Below are positions 27,643-39,540 of a DNA stretch of 64,000 nt, in pieces. Made by a program: the position numbers and the translations under genes. The DNA lies in contig URMO01000002.1 in the NCBI GenBank assembly GCA_900549085.1, positions 53,558 to 117,557 of the forward strand. The letters are read 5' to 3'. The first letter of the stretch is position 1, and every line of letters starts with the position of its first letter. The DNA is from an uncultured Collinsella sp. (GTDB taxonomy: Bacteria; Actinomycetota; Coriobacteriia; Coriobacteriales; Coriobacteriaceae). The notes under the pieces were generated by a model. That model did no database searches and was not told where the DNA came from. It saw only the letters and a program-made list of their open reading frames with translations.

Positions 27643-28533
27643 CTACGCGTTAATGTCCTTGAATCCCTCACCGAAGGCTTCCGTAACGTCGGCGACCGTC
27701 ACAATTGCGTGAGGATCGCGCTCACGCACGATCGTTTTGAGGGTATTGAGCTCTCGACGGCTAACGATCACCATGATCACCGGCTTCTCGACGCCCGAAT
27801 ACATACCGGTCGCCTTTAATTTGGTGCAGCCGCGTCCTAGACCATACATGATGTCGGCCGCGATATCGGGGAAATTGTCCGAGATGATGAGCACCATACG
27901 GCGCTTATTGCCGCCATCGACCACGGCATCGATCACATAGCCGCTGATCACCATCGATAGTCCTGCATACAGAGCATTTTCGAGCGAGAAGACCGGGGCC
28001 GATGCCGCACAAACGGCAACGTCGATTGCCATGACGGTCGAGCCCACCGGCAACGAGGTGTTACGCGAGATGATTTGGCCAATCGTGTCCGAGCCGCCGG
28101 TGTTGGCGCCGGCGCGCAACACCATGCCGTAACCGATGCCCGTGATAATGCCGCCCCACATAGCGGGAAGCATCAGGTCTGCATGTGCCAGAGGCGCTAC
28201 AAACGGGGCAAACAGATCGGTAAAGAAGCCCAGCAGCACAAAGCCCGTCGCCGTCTGCACCACGTAGAACATGCCGCCCTCGCGCATAACGACCAGCAGC
28301 AGCAAGGCGTTCATCACGATGGTCTGGATACCGACGGGAAGTGACACGCCTCGCGCTGCGCCGACCGCCTGGATAATCGTCGCAAGGCCCGTAACGCCAC
28401 CGGCTGCAAGACCGTTGGGAATCAAAAACAGGTCGGTCGCGATGGCGGCCAAGGCACACCCCAACATGATCTGGGGCAGATCGTGAAAGAAGTTCATCGA
28501 AAGAATGCGCTTGATGTCCAGACGATACGCCAT
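27643..28533 (-). CDS. YitT family membrane protein
   Basis: A 296-residue membrane protein of the YitT/DUF161 family with a C-terminal DUF2179 domain. Five or six membrane segments are seen from residue 15 to about 200 (ALAAIATDLFLIPNGLAAGGVTG in parts, GGIITGIGYGMVLRAGANTGGSD). A soluble domain follows (VMVIVSRRELNTLKTIV, DPHAIVTVADVTEAFGEGF). Function is not established; transport of an anion or amino acid has been suggested for relatives. The ATG follows GGGAGG; the prfB terminator lies immediately upstream, so a promoter would have to lie within or before prfB. Confidence 0.87.
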   Translation of the reverse strand: MAYRLDIKRILSMNFFHDLPQIMLGCALAAIATDLFLIPNGLAAGGVTGLATIIQAVGAARGVSLPVGIQTIVMNALLLLVVMREGGMFYVVQTATGFVLLGFFTDLFAPFVAPLAHADLMLPAMWGGIITGIGYGMVLRAGANTGGSDTIGQIISRNTSLPVGSTVMAIDVAVCAASAPVFSLENALYAGLSMVISGYVIDAVVDGGNKRRMVLIISDNFPDIAADIMYGLGRGCTKLKATGMYSGVEKPVIMVIVSRRELNTLKTIVRERDPHAIVTVADVTEAFGEGFKDINA

Positions 28534-28545
28534 GCTGCCTCCCTC

Positions 28546-28574
28546 AAAAAAGCGCACCCCATCGGATGCGCTTT
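28546..28574 (-). terminator. secA-prfB terminator
   Basis: On the minus strand AAAGCGCATCC pairs with GGGTGCGCTTT across a short loop and ends in six T residues, just before the yitT ribosome binding site. Confidence 0.85.
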
Positions 28575-28697
28575 GGACTTCTTGTATTCGATTCTACCGA
28601 TTCGCCGGACAAAAACCACCCCTGTGCAGGGTATGTTCTGGATACAAAACCACCCTGCTTGGAAAGCCTTGGCCCATTCCCACATAATCTGAGCGGT

Positions 28698-29845
28698 TTA
28701 TGCAGACGGGGCCTCCGCGTCAGCGTTGCCGGTAGCCCAACGGTGATAGCCAATCACAAACGGATCCAGATCGCCGTCGTCAAGAACGGCCTCGACGTTG
28801 CTGGTCTCCACGCCCGTGCGCAGGTCCTTAACCATCTGGTACGGGTAGAGCACGTAGCTACGGATCTGGTTGCCAAAACCAATTGTGGTCTTGGGTCCGC
28901 GAATCTCATCCAGGGCCTCGGCGCGCTTTTCGAGCTCAATCTCATACAGACGCGCCTTGAGGATCTGCATGCACGCGGCCTTGTTTTGAATCTGGCTGCG
29001 CTCGTTTTGACACGTGACCACGATACCGCTGGGGAAATGCGTCACGCGCACGGCGGAGTCGGTGGTGTTGACACCCTGGCCGCCCGGGCCGCTTGCATGG
29101 TACACGTCGACGCGAATGTCATCGGGACTAATCTCGATATCGATATCGTCGGGCAGTACCGGAATGACCTCGACGCCGGCAAACGTAGTCTGGCGGCGCT
29201 TCTTGTCGTCGGTGGGGCTAATGCGCACCAGGCGGTGAACTCCGGCCTCGGCACGAAGCATGCCAAAGGCATCCTTGCCTTCGACGGTAAAGGTCGCGCG
29301 ATCGATGCCGATAACCTCGGCCGCGGGGCAATCGTTGATGGTGACCTTCCAACCGCGGCGCTGGCAGTACTTCATGTACATCTTAAAGAGCATGAAGGTC
29401 CAGTCCTGGGCCTCCAAGCCACCCTGTCCGGGCTTGATGGTCACAATCGCGTCGCCGTGATCGAACTCGCCGGTAAACCAGCTCGCAAGCTCAAGCTCGT
29501 CGATGGCGCGGGACAGGCGCTCCGCCGTGGAGGCAGCCTCCTCACGCAGCGCAGCGGCATCGGGGTCATCGCCCATTTCCTCGGCAAGTTCCAACGCGGC
29601 ACGAGCATCGGAAAGCTCACCGCGCGCGGTATCCACGGCGGCGATGTCCTCCTTGGCGCGCGCAATCTCCTCCATCGTGGCGCGAGCGGCATCGGCGTCG
29701 TCCCAAAAGCCCGGGGCGACGCTTTTGGCCTCGAGCTCCGTTACGCGGGTGCGCTTCTCGTCCAAATGGAGGTACGACTCGACCTCGCCGAGTCGATCCG
29801 CAAACGCGTCCAACTCGGTGGGCGTTACCTCTAGAGTCTCGGCCA

Positions 29846-29846
<1 letters not shown>
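28698..29846 (-). CDS. prfB: peptide chain release factor 2
   Basis: RF2 ends translation at UGA and UAA. 382 residues, full length, with GGQ at 255-257 (in ASGPGGQGVN) for peptidyl-tRNA hydrolysis. The codon-reading tripeptide, normally Ser-Pro-Phe, is Ser-Pro-Thr here (210-212, in VRISPTDDKKRRQ); the alignment is fixed by GVHRLVRIS before and RRQTTF after. The residue after GGQ is Gly rather than the His or Ser usual in the family. The gene has no in-frame stop and therefore no programmed frameshift. Its ATG overlaps the secA stop by one base (TAATG), so it is coupled to secA. Confidence 0.95.
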
Positions 29847-32653
<2,807 letters not shown>

Positions 32654-32849
32654 GTGGTTTTCCTTTTTGGCCATCGCCCGCGGCATGAAACCTTGGACGA
32701 GTTAAACACAGATATTTGTACTTTAGCCAAACAAGGCGTCGCCTATGCGGTCGACACGCTCGACCACGTAATAACTACGACCAACCTGCTAAAAAGAGAC
32801 TGGTTTATTTTGGCAGCTTTTATCTTGGAAAACGCCGTCTCTCTGCCAT

Positions 32850-32916
32850 TTGGTGCAAACCAACCTGTTCCCTTCGCACCAACCTGGTGCAATGGGGACA
32901 GGTTGGTTTGCACCAA
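32850..32916. repeat. family 6 inverted repeat
   Basis: 23-nt arms starting TTGGTGCAAACCAACCTG with one mismatch, separated by 21 nt, in the 341-bp space between the secA start and the rpmE terminator. The region 32654-32849 holds no gene; its part near 32803 shares GGTTTATTTTGG with the resolvase upstream region. The secA promoter must lie here. Confidence 0.8.
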
Positions 32917-32920
32917 TAAA

Positions 32921-32962
32921 AAGATAAGGGCCGCGCACCCAAATGGATGCGCGGCCCTTTTG
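32921..32962 (-). terminator. rpmE terminator
   Basis: On the minus strand AGGGCCGCGCA pairs with TGCGCGGCCCT and is followed by TATCTTTTT, about 33 bp after the rpmE stop. Confidence 0.85.
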
Positions 32963-32994
32963 CCATGAATGCGAGTGTTTCCGCGGCGAGCTAT

Positions 32995-33420
32995 TTACTC
33001 AGCAGCCTCGGTGGTCTCGGCCTCGGCAGCGGCCTCCTCGACGGGAGCCTCTGCGGGAGCCTCGGCGGCCTGCTTGGCAGCCTCCTCGGCAAACTTAGCA
33101 GCACGCTTGGCCTTCTCGGCAGCCTTAGCCTCAGCGGCGGCCTTGCGAGCGGCCTCGGCCTCAGCAGCCTTGGCAGCCTTGGCAGCCTTGGCCTCCTCGG
33201 CCTTCTTGAGCTGGGCGGCAGCGGCGCCACCGAACTTGTCGGCGAAGCGCTGGACGCGTCCACCGGTGTCGACGAACTTCTGCTGGCCGGTGTAGAACGG
33301 GTGGCACTCGTTGCAAAGCTCAACCTTCATCTCGGACACGGTAGCGTGCGTCTTGAAGGTGTTGCCGCAGGAGCACGTCACCGTGCACTCGACATACTGG
33401 GGATGGATACCCTGCTTCAT
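32995..33420 (-). CDS. rpmE: 50S ribosomal protein L31 with long Ala/Lys/Glu tail
   Basis: L31 of the zinc-binding type: C16 and C18 (CSCG) and C36 and C39 (CNEC), followed by [20 protein letters not shown]. The normal protein ends near residue 70; this one has about 75 further residues composed almost only of Ala, Lys and Glu (repeats such as [12 protein letters not shown]), which suggests a long helix or disordered tail reaching from the ribosome. The ATG has AAGGAG upstream. Between gene and next gene are hairpins (GTCTTGGT with ACCAAGAC near 33470; CGCTG with CAGCG near 33444) that could form a leader structure for autoregulation. Confidence 0.93.
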   Translation of the reverse strand: MKQGIHPQYVECTVTCSCGNTFKTHATVSEMKVELCNECHPFYTGQQKFVDTGGRVQRFADKFGGAAAAQLKKAEEAKAAKAAKAAEAEAARKAAAEAKAAEKAKRAAKFAEEAAKQAAEAPAEAPVEEAAAEAETTEAAE

Positions 33421-33603
33421 GGTAGGACTCCTTATTGGTCAGGCGCTGGTTACCGATCAGCGCATAAGGCGTCTTGGTTTCCGACCAAGACAACAAACTC
33501 GGCTATGGTACCACGGCGCCGCGTGTCCCACAAAAGGTTCACGGTCTTTGCGTTGTGCATCGCGCCCAAGGCACGGCAGACGACACGACGAATCGCGGCA
33601 AAC

Positions 33604-33667
33604 GGGCGCCTTTGCCCCTTCTCCCATGTTGCAGACGTGTAACGCCGCAGCAAAGGTGCCCTTTTTT
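33604..33667 (+). terminator. orphan intrinsic terminator or attenuator before ACT-domain gene
   Basis: On the plus strand GGGCGCCTTTGC pairs with GCAAAGGTGCCC (12 bp, one G-U) around a 34-nt loop and is followed by TTTTTT. No plus-strand gene precedes it for thousands of bases except the divergent rpmE region, so it is not an ordinary gene end. A TACAAT box lies just after it (33680-33685). It might end a small RNA, or act as an attenuator for the ACT-gltA pair. Within 33421-33746 I see no protein gene. Confidence 0.5.
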
Positions 33668-33746
33668 GCGCCAGACAGGTACAATGATGAACACTGTACC
33701 GTAGCGGAGCGCCCCCGCGCGCCGCCAACACGCGAAAGGGTTTCCC

Positions 33747-34034
33747 ATGGCCGAGATCTCGTCCTCCCGCATCGTCATCACCGTCCTTGGCAAGAACCGC
33801 CCCGGTATCGTCGCCGGCGTCACCCGTGTTCTGGGCGAGGCCAACGTCGACATCCGCGACATCACGCAGTCCATTATCGAGGACATCTTTACCATGACCA
33901 TGCTGGCCGACACCGCCGAGTCCAAGCTCGACTTCGTCGAGTTGCAGAAGGCCCTGGCCGAGGCAGGCGAGCTTTCGGGCGTTAACGTGTCCATCCAGCG
34001 CGAGGACGTCTTTAACTTTATGTACCGCCTGTAG
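33747..34034 (+). CDS. ACT domain protein (UPF0237)
   Basis: A 95-residue stand-alone ACT domain: VITVLGKNRPGIVAGVTRVL, then NVDIRDITQSII and a second strand-helix half with SIQREDVFNFMYRL. ACT domains bind amino acids or other small ligands; proteins of this group are often encoded beside a PFL-like DUF711 gene, which is absent here. It precedes citrate synthase by 77 bp on the same strand, so a sensory or regulatory role for that pathway is possible. AAAGGG lies before the ATG. Confidence 0.88.
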   Translation: MAEISSSRIVITVLGKNRPGIVAGVTRVLGEANVDIRDITQSIIEDIFTMTMLADTAESKLDFVELQKALAEAGELSGVNVSIQREDVFNFMYRL

Positions 34035-34111
34035 CGAACAAACCGCTCGGGGCAGCTTGACGTCATATCGTCCAAGCGCGCCGCCCCAAAGCGGACCGGA
34101 GAGGAGCGCGC

Positions 34112-35530
34112 ATGGCCTACGACGCCAAGAAAATCTACTACCGCTTCGACGATCACCTGAGCCGCCTGGTTCTGGATTACGAGGCGAGCCGTCAGATTTC
34201 GCCCGAAAGCGAAAACCTCTACCACGGCCTGCCGACCGCCCCGTACGACGAGGGCTTGTTCGTAGAGCACAACGTCAAGCGCGGCCTGCGCAATGCCGAC
34301 GGCTCGGGCGTGGTCGCGGGTCTTACCCGCATCTCGGACGTGCACGGCTACAACAAGGTCGACGGTAAGGTCGTGCCCGATCAGGGCAAACTCACGCTTC
34401 GTGGCTACAGCATCGAGGATCTGGTCAACAACGCCCAGGCCGAGAACCGCTACGGCTACGAAGAGGTCGCCTATCTGCTCATCACGGGCTCTCTGCCCAC
34501 CAAGGAAGAGCTTGACGGTTTTTGCGGACGCCTGGGTGCTTTTAGGCACCTGAGCGACGAATACGTCCGCGAGTTCCCCATGACCACGGTGTCGTCGAGC
34601 ATCATGAATGTGCTTCAGCGCGCCGTGCTGCTGCTCTACGCCTTCGACGCCGAGCCCGACGCCATTACACCCGAGCACGAAATCGACGTCGCCATCTCCA
34701 TGCTGGCGCGTCTGCCCCGCATCGCCGCCTTTGCGCACATGGCATCGGTCGCCAAGCGCCACGGCTCGGAGATGCACGTGCCGCACCCCACACCCGGCCT
34801 CTCAACCGCCGAAACCATTCTGCAGGTCCTACGCGGCGGCATGGCGTTCACTCACGATGAGGCGATGCTGCTCGACGTGATGCTCATGTTGCATGCCGAG
34901 CACGGCGGCGGCAACAACTCCACGTTTGCCTGCCGCGTGCTGTCCTCCTCGGCCACCGACCCGTATTCCGCCTACGCCGCGGCTATCGGCTCGCTCAAGG
35001 GCCCGCGCCACGGCGGCGCCAACGCCAAGGTCGTGTCCATGCACGAGGACATCCGTGCACATGTCTCCAATTGGGAGGACGAGGACGAGGTCGCAGCCTA
35101 CCTGGGCAAGATTCTCGACAAGCAGGCCTTCGACGGCACGGGTCTCATCTACGGCATGGGCCACGCCGTCTACACGCTGAGCGACCCGCGCGCCGAGGTC
35201 TGCCGCCGTTACGCGCGCTCGCTGGCAGCCAAGAAGGACTTGGGCGAAGAGTTCGCACTCATCGAGCGCATTGAGCGCCTGGCACCCCAGGTCATGCGCG
35301 ACCACGGCATGACCAAGCCCATCTGTGCCAACATCGACCTGTACACGGGCTTTATCTACAAGATGCTCGGCGTGCCCGAGACGCTCTTTACGCCGCTATT
35401 CGCCGTCGCCCGCATGGCAGGCTGGTCGGCGCACCGCATGGAAGAGCTCTTCTGCGCGCACCGCATCATCCGCCCCGCCTACCGCCCGGTTATCGAGCCG
35501 CTGGAGTACAAGCCGCTCGCCGATCGCTAG
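34112..35530 (+). CDS. citrate synthase
   Basis: Citrate (or methylcitrate) synthase family, 472 residues, longer than the usual 370-430 because of an N-terminal extension. Active-site segments: HAEHGGGNNSTFACRVLSSS, then GSLKGPRHGGANAKV with the catalytic His, and YGMGHAVYTLSDPRA with the second His, ending with RIIRPAYRP. It condenses acetyl-CoA and oxaloacetate in the cytoplasm, likely to make 2-oxoglutarate for glutamate rather than for a full cycle, which fits the GltBD genes in this window. A GAGGAG site lies 6 nt before the ATG. Confidence 0.93.
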   Translation: MAYDAKKIYYRFDDHLSRLVLDYEASRQISPESENLYHGLPTAPYDEGLFVEHNVKRGLRNADGSGVVAGLTRISDVHGYNKVDGKVVPDQGKLTLRGYSIEDLVNNAQAENRYGYEEVAYLLITGSLPTKEELDGFCGRLGAFRHLSDEYVREFPMTTVSSSIMNVLQRAVLLLYAFDAEPDAITPEHEIDVAISMLARLPRIAAFAHMASVAKRHGSEMHVPHPTPGLSTAETILQVLRGGMAFTHDEAMLLDVMLMLHAEHGGGNNSTFACRVLSSSATDPYSAYAAAIGSLKGPRHGGANAKVVSMHEDIRAHVSNWEDEDEVAAYLGKILDKQAFDGTGLIYGMGHAVYTLSDPRAEVCRRYARSLAAKKDLGEEFALIERIERLAPQVMRDHGMTKPICANIDLYTGFIYKMLGVPETLFTPLFAVARMAGWSAHRMEELFCAHRIIRPAYRPVIEPLEYKPLADR

Positions 35531-35552
35531 GATGCGGACCGTTATAGAACCC

Positions 35553-35594
35553 GAGCGTGGCCAGGGCATCACCACCCTCGGCCACGCTTTTTAT
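35553..35594 (+). terminator. citrate synthase terminator
   Basis: AGCGTGGCC pairs with GGCCACGCT and an inner AGGG/CCCT adds to the stem; TTTTTAT follows. Confidence 0.9.
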
Positions 35595-35617
35595 GCCAGT
35601 AGAAAGGATCGCAGCGA

Positions 35618-36460
35618 ATGATTGTGTTTTCCGATATGGATGGAACGCTGCTGACGAGTGATAAGCAGATGAGCGACGCCACCTGGGCGATGCTTGACGA
35701 GCTTGCGCGACGCGGTATTGAGTTTGTGCCCTGCACGGGGCGCCCGCTGTCGGGCGTCTTTGAGCCCATCCTCGCCCATCCCGCCGTGCACTATGCCGTC
35801 TGCGCCAATGGCGCCAGCGTCTGGCAGCTCGACGACGATGTGCCCAACGATGCCTCGCGCGCCACGTGCGTATTGAGCCGTCCGCTCGATTGCGGCATTG
35901 CCCATCGCATCCATCGCATCGCCGCCGGCCACGATGTGACCTTCGATATCTTCGCGGATGGGCGGTGCTTCCTCCCCCGCTCGCTCTACACGCGCCTGGA
36001 CGAATTCTGCGGCGGCGACCCCCATATCGCAGCCTCGCTCAAGCGCACACGAACACCGATCGACATGGATATCGACAGCAAGATCGACGAGGTCGAGACA
36101 CTCGAACGCATCGCCATGTACTGGCACGACCCGGCCGATCGCGACGCCATCGCGGCGGAGCTCGACACGCTCGGAGGCATTGAGGTCACGCGTTCGTACG
36201 CCATGAATATCGAGGTCATGGGCGAGGGTGCCACCAAGGGAACGGCATTGGCTTGGCTATGTGGGCATCTGGGCGAGTCTCTCGCCGACGCTTGGGCGTT
36301 CGGCGACAACATCAACGACATCCCCATGCTGCAGGCAGCGGGCCATGGCATGGCCATGATCAACGCCGAGCCCGAGGACCGCGAGGCCGCCGACGCCATC
36401 ACCGAATACGACAACGACCACGACGGCGTCGCCCGCACCATCATGGCCGCCCTCGCCTAG
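35618..36460 (+). CDS. HAD superfamily Cof-type phosphatase
   Basis: A 280-residue HAD hydrolase of the Cof subgroup. Motif I is FSDMDGTLLTSDK (nucleophile Asp), motif II TGRP, motif III lysine in GATKGTAL, motif IV GDNINDIPMLQ. A large cap domain lies between. Such enzymes dephosphorylate sugar phosphates or flavin and pyridoxal precursors; the substrate here cannot be stated. AGAAAGGAT precedes the ATG. The gene converges on a second HAD gene of the same subgroup. Confidence 0.9.
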   Translation: MIVFSDMDGTLLTSDKQMSDATWAMLDELARRGIEFVPCTGRPLSGVFEPILAHPAVHYAVCANGASVWQLDDDVPNDASRATCVLSRPLDCGIAHRIHRIAAGHDVTFDIFADGRCFLPRSLYTRLDEFCGGDPHIAASLKRTRTPIDMDIDSKIDEVETLERIAMYWHDPADRDAIAAELDTLGGIEVTRSYAMNIEVMGEGATKGTALAWLCGHLGESLADAWAFGDNINDIPMLQAAGHGMAMINAEPEDREAADAITEYDNDHDGVARTIMAALA

Positions 36461-36487
36461 CAGCATCAACCCGGCAGGGTAGCTAAG

Positions 36488-36569
36488 TAGTCGTTGGGGA
36501 CACTCCTCGCGGGGCGCCGCAAAGACTGTCCCCGGCTGCCGACAGAAAGGGAACGTCCCCATCTGCCGG
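36488..36569. repeat. family 3 repeat composite
   Basis: Contains TAGTCGTTGGGGACACTC and, inverted, GACTGTCCCC and GAACGTCCCCATCTGCCGG. It fills the space between the convergent HAD genes, ending 1 bp from a stop codon, and may be the terminator of both. Confidence 0.65.
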
Positions 36570-36570
36570 A

Positions 36571-37365
36571 TTAGGCGAGGCTCTCCAGAACACGGCGGAG
36601 TTCCTGCTGGACAGCGTGGTCGCGGTTGCAGCCTACGACGCGATCGGCAACCGCTTTGAGCGCGGGGCGCGCGTTTTCCATCGCGCAGCCCGTGCCGACA
36701 AAGCGAATGATCTCGTAGTCGTTCATCGAGTCGCCAAACGCCATGATCTCGTCGCGTCCAATGCCGTAATGCTCCGCGAGCTGTGCGATGCCCGAGGCCT
36801 TCGACACACCGGGCTGCATGGCATCGATCCACGCGTTGCCCGAAGGTGCAAAAGTAAAGAGCTGGCCAAGTTCACGCTGTAGCACGTAGGCGCTGTCCAT
36901 AACGACACCGTCATCGCAAAAGATACTCGCCTTGATGATATTTACGCTGGGATCGGGCAGCTCCCAAATACGCTCGGCATTGGGAAGGTCCTTATCGACC
37001 TCACGCACGAACTTGCACTCGTCATCGAGCAGGAAGGACTTGGTTCGGTCAAAAAGCGCAAGATGCAGATTGGGAAACGTCGCGACAGCCTGGGCGAGCC
37101 TTCGAATCGCCAGGTGCGAATACACCTCACGGTCTACCATTTTGCCGTCGGCGTAGACCTGGGCACCGTTAGCGGCGACAAAGTCCATCTTGTCGCGAAC
37201 GGGCGCAAAGAACTCGCACAGGCGATCGTAGCGGCGACCTGACGATGCGGCGAAATGCACGCCATGCTCGTGTAGCGCCAGAATCAGTTCGTAGGTCTCG
37301 GGAGGCACCTGGCTGTTTTCGTCAAGCAACGTGCCGTCCATATCGGATGCAATCAGTTTAAACAT
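36571..37365 (-). CDS. HAD superfamily Cof-type phosphatase
   Basis: A 264-residue Cof-type HAD hydrolase: motif I SDMDGTLLDENS, motif II SSGRRYD, motif III lysine in SKASGIAQL, motif IV GDSMNDYEII. It is related to the plus-strand neighbour but not a recent duplicate. The substrate is unknown. The AAGGGAG ribosome binding site lies 7-8 nt before the ATG and is in the 3' arm of a strong hairpin (see next entry), so translation may be controlled by RNA folding. Confidence 0.9.
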   Translation of the reverse strand: MFKLIASDMDGTLLDENSQVPPETYELILALHEHGVHFAASSGRRYDRLCEFFAPVRDKMDFVAANGAQVYADGKMVDREVYSHLAIRRLAQAVATFPNLHLALFDRTKSFLLDDECKFVREVDKDLPNAERIWELPDPSVNIIKASIFCDDGVVMDSAYVLQRELGQLFTFAPSGNAWIDAMQPGVSKASGIAQLAEHYGIGRDEIMAFGDSMNDYEIIRFVGTGCAMENARPALKAVADRVVGCNRDHAVQQELRRVLESLA

Positions 37366-37370
37366 AGAAA

Positions 37371-37432
37371 AGCTCCCTTCGGGCTTGTTGGAATCGAACG
37401 TGTATCCAATTCCAACGTACCCAAAGGGAGCT
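37371..37432 (-). promoter_or_regulatory. leader hairpin that covers the HAD gene ribosome binding site
   Basis: On the minus strand GAGCTCCCTTTGGG pairs with CCCGAAGGGAGCTT, and an inner stem GTTGGAAT/ATTCCAAC closes the structure. The 3' arm contains the AGGGAG site and ends in TTTTCT just before the ATG. It can act as an attenuator (stem plus T-run) or as a lid on the ribosome binding site. I know no named riboswitch with this shape. Confidence 0.6.
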
Positions 37433-37528
37433 CAGGTAAGACTCCGCGGGCGCAAACGTTACAAGGACCTAGCAAATAGCTCACGCGCGCCAGGGGTCCC
37501 ACAGTCGCAGCGCCTGGCAACACGTAAA

Positions 37529-37577
37529 GAGTGTCCCCGACGACTAGCCGTTTAAGAACGTCCCCGATGACTAGTCG
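37529..37577. repeat. family 3 repeat at adenine deaminase end
   Basis: GTGTCCCCGACGACTAG and GAACGTCCCCGATGACTAG in direct order; the stop codon of the adenine deaminase gene (TAG) lies inside the second copy. Confidence 0.7.
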
Positions 37578-39391
37578 GCGTAGGTGAAGGTAGTGACGTC
37601 GAACATGCCCTCGGGGCGGATGCGGAGCGTCGGGATAACCGGCAGGGGCAGGAAGATGATGCCCATGATGGGGTCGAGCGGCGGCTCAATACCCATAGCG
37701 CGCGCCTTGACCATAAAGTCGTCGTGCTGCGCGGCAACGTCCTCGGCCGTGCCTTCGCTCATCAGGCCACCGAGCGCCAGCGGAATGCGCGCCACGACCT
37801 CGCCGTTGCGCACCAGCACGTGACCGCCCTGGCCCACAGCCTCAACAGCCGCCATCATATCGGCAGCGTTATCACCCACGACGCACACGTTGTGCGAGTC
37901 GTGGCCGATTGTGGAGGCAATGGCGCCACCGGTGATGGTAAGGCCACGCACCCAGCCGCGACCGATATGCTTGCCGACCAGGCCCAGGCCAGCGGGGCCA
38001 TCGCCGTCGGCGCCCTCGGCCTGCAACGACACGCCGCGGCCATGGCGCTCAATCAGCATAATGCGACGCAGGCCCTCGGCGCTCTCGGGGCGAGCCATAC
38101 CCGTGATGGCCTTACCCGGCACCACGTCAATCACGGCCTCGCCCGGCTTAAAGGCATAGTCGAACACGTCGAGCGAAAGCTTCGGCAGCTTAACGGAGGC
38201 GCGCAGCTCATCGGCAAGGGCTGCGACCTCGGCCATCTCGGGTGCAATCTCGCCCACAAAGGTACCGTCCTGCGCCACCAGAGCACCGGCGGCATATACG
38301 CGATGCGGAGCCGTGGCAAACGTCAGGTCATTGAGCACCAGCAGGTCGGCACGCTTGCCCGGGGCGATGGCGCCGCGGAGCTCGTGCGGGTCGCGGCAGC
38401 CGTGGTCCAGGCCAAATGCCTCAGCCGTGGAAAGGGACGCCATGGAGATGGCGACCACGGGGTCGATACCGGCCTCAATCGCCACGCGGCAGGCATTGTC
38501 GATCATGCCGGTCGCAAGCGCATCGGAAGGGGCGCGGTCGTCGGTCGCAAAGCAGCAGCGGCGGGCACGGGCAGGATTCTCCAGCAGCATCGGCGACAGG
38601 TTGGCCAGATCATGGCTGCACGTACCTTCGCGCAGCATCACGTACATGCCGCGGGACAGCTTGTCGAGTGCCTCCTCGGGAATCGTCGACTCATGGTCGG
38701 CGATAATACCTGCTGCGGCATAGGCGTTGAGGTCCTTGCCGGCAACGAGCGGCGCGTGACCGTCAACCTGCTTGGACGGCGTCTGGTTGGCAGCGTCAAT
38801 GCGAGCGCAGGTCTCGGGATCGGCCATAAAGACGCCCGGCAGGTTCATCATCTCGCCCAGGCCAAAGACATCGCCCGGATGCTCGGCAAAAAACGCCTGC
38901 ATATCAGCAGCGGTGATGACGGCACCGGCCTGCTCGTCGGGCAGCGCGGGCACGCACGAGGGCATCATGTACTTGATGGAAATGGGCGCGCGACGACCGT
39001 CCTCGATCATAAAGCGCAGGCCGTCCAAGCCAGAAACATTAGCGATCTCGTGGCTGTCGGCAATAGCGGTGGTGGTACCGCGCGTCGCCGCCATGCGCGC
39101 ATACTCGGCAGGGCGGATGTTCGAAGACTCGATATGCAAGTGTCCGTCGATAAAACCGGGGGCAAGATAGCGGCCCTGGCAATCGATGACCTCGGCAGCC
39201 TCATACGTACCGGCGGCATCGTCGCGACCATCGTAGAGCACACCGACGATCACGCCATCCTTGACGGCAACGCTACCGGGTGCCACGCGCTGGCCGTACA
39301 CATCGACAATCTGTGCGTTGGCAAACAGCGTGTCAACGGGTACACGACCCTCGGCGGCCTCGATCACAGATCTCATGACCTCAACGGACAT
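37571..39391 (-). CDS. ade: adenine deaminase
   Basis: Metal-dependent adenine deaminase of the amidohydrolase superfamily, 606 residues, converting adenine to hypoxanthine and ammonia for purine salvage. Visible: metal motif PGFIDGHLHIESS, ADSHEIANVSGLDG, then GLGEMMNLPGV, IADHESTI, ATDDRAPSD and a C-terminal ade-specific domain (TIGHDSHNVCVVG, GGHVLVRNGEVVARIPL, GLMSEGTAEDVA). The start has AAAGGAG 6 nt upstream; the longer frame to 39526 runs through non-coding sequence. Length is close to the family norm. The stop codon lies within a family 3 repeat. Confidence 0.95.
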   Translation of the reverse strand: MSVEVMRSVIEAAEGRVPVDTLFANAQIVDVYGQRVAPGSVAVKDGVIVGVLYDGRDDAAGTYEAAEVIDCQGRYLAPGFIDGHLHIESSNIRPAEYARMAATRGTTTAIADSHEIANVSGLDGLRFMIEDGRRAPISIKYMMPSCVPALPDEQAGAVITAADMQAFFAEHPGDVFGLGEMMNLPGVFMADPETCARIDAANQTPSKQVDGHAPLVAGKDLNAYAAAGIIADHESTIPEEALDKLSRGMYVMLREGTCSHDLANLSPMLLENPARARRCCFATDDRAPSDALATGMIDNACRVAIEAGIDPVVAISMASLSTAEAFGLDHGCRDPHELRGAIAPGKRADLLVLNDLTFATAPHRVYAAGALVAQDGTFVGEIAPEMAEVAALADELRASVKLPKLSLDVFDYAFKPGEAVIDVVPGKAITGMARPESAEGLRRIMLIERHGRGVSLQAEGADGDGPAGLGLVGKHIGRGWVRGLTITGGAIASTIGHDSHNVCVVGDNAADMMAAVEAVGQGGHVLVRNGEVVARIPLALGGLMSEGTAEDVAAQHDDFMVKARAMGIEPPLDPIMGIIFLPLPVIPTLRIRPEGMFDVTTFTYAD

Positions 39392-39540
39392 ACATACTCC
39401 TTTAACCGTAGAAAAAAGCTGCGGAGCGGACAGGCCTTCACCGCAGCAAACCAATAGCCATTGTATGCCCAAACGATGGGTCAGCAATACGCCTCCCCGC
39501 TTAACGGCACACGCCGCTTGGCGCAATGGGGCAGGTTGCT

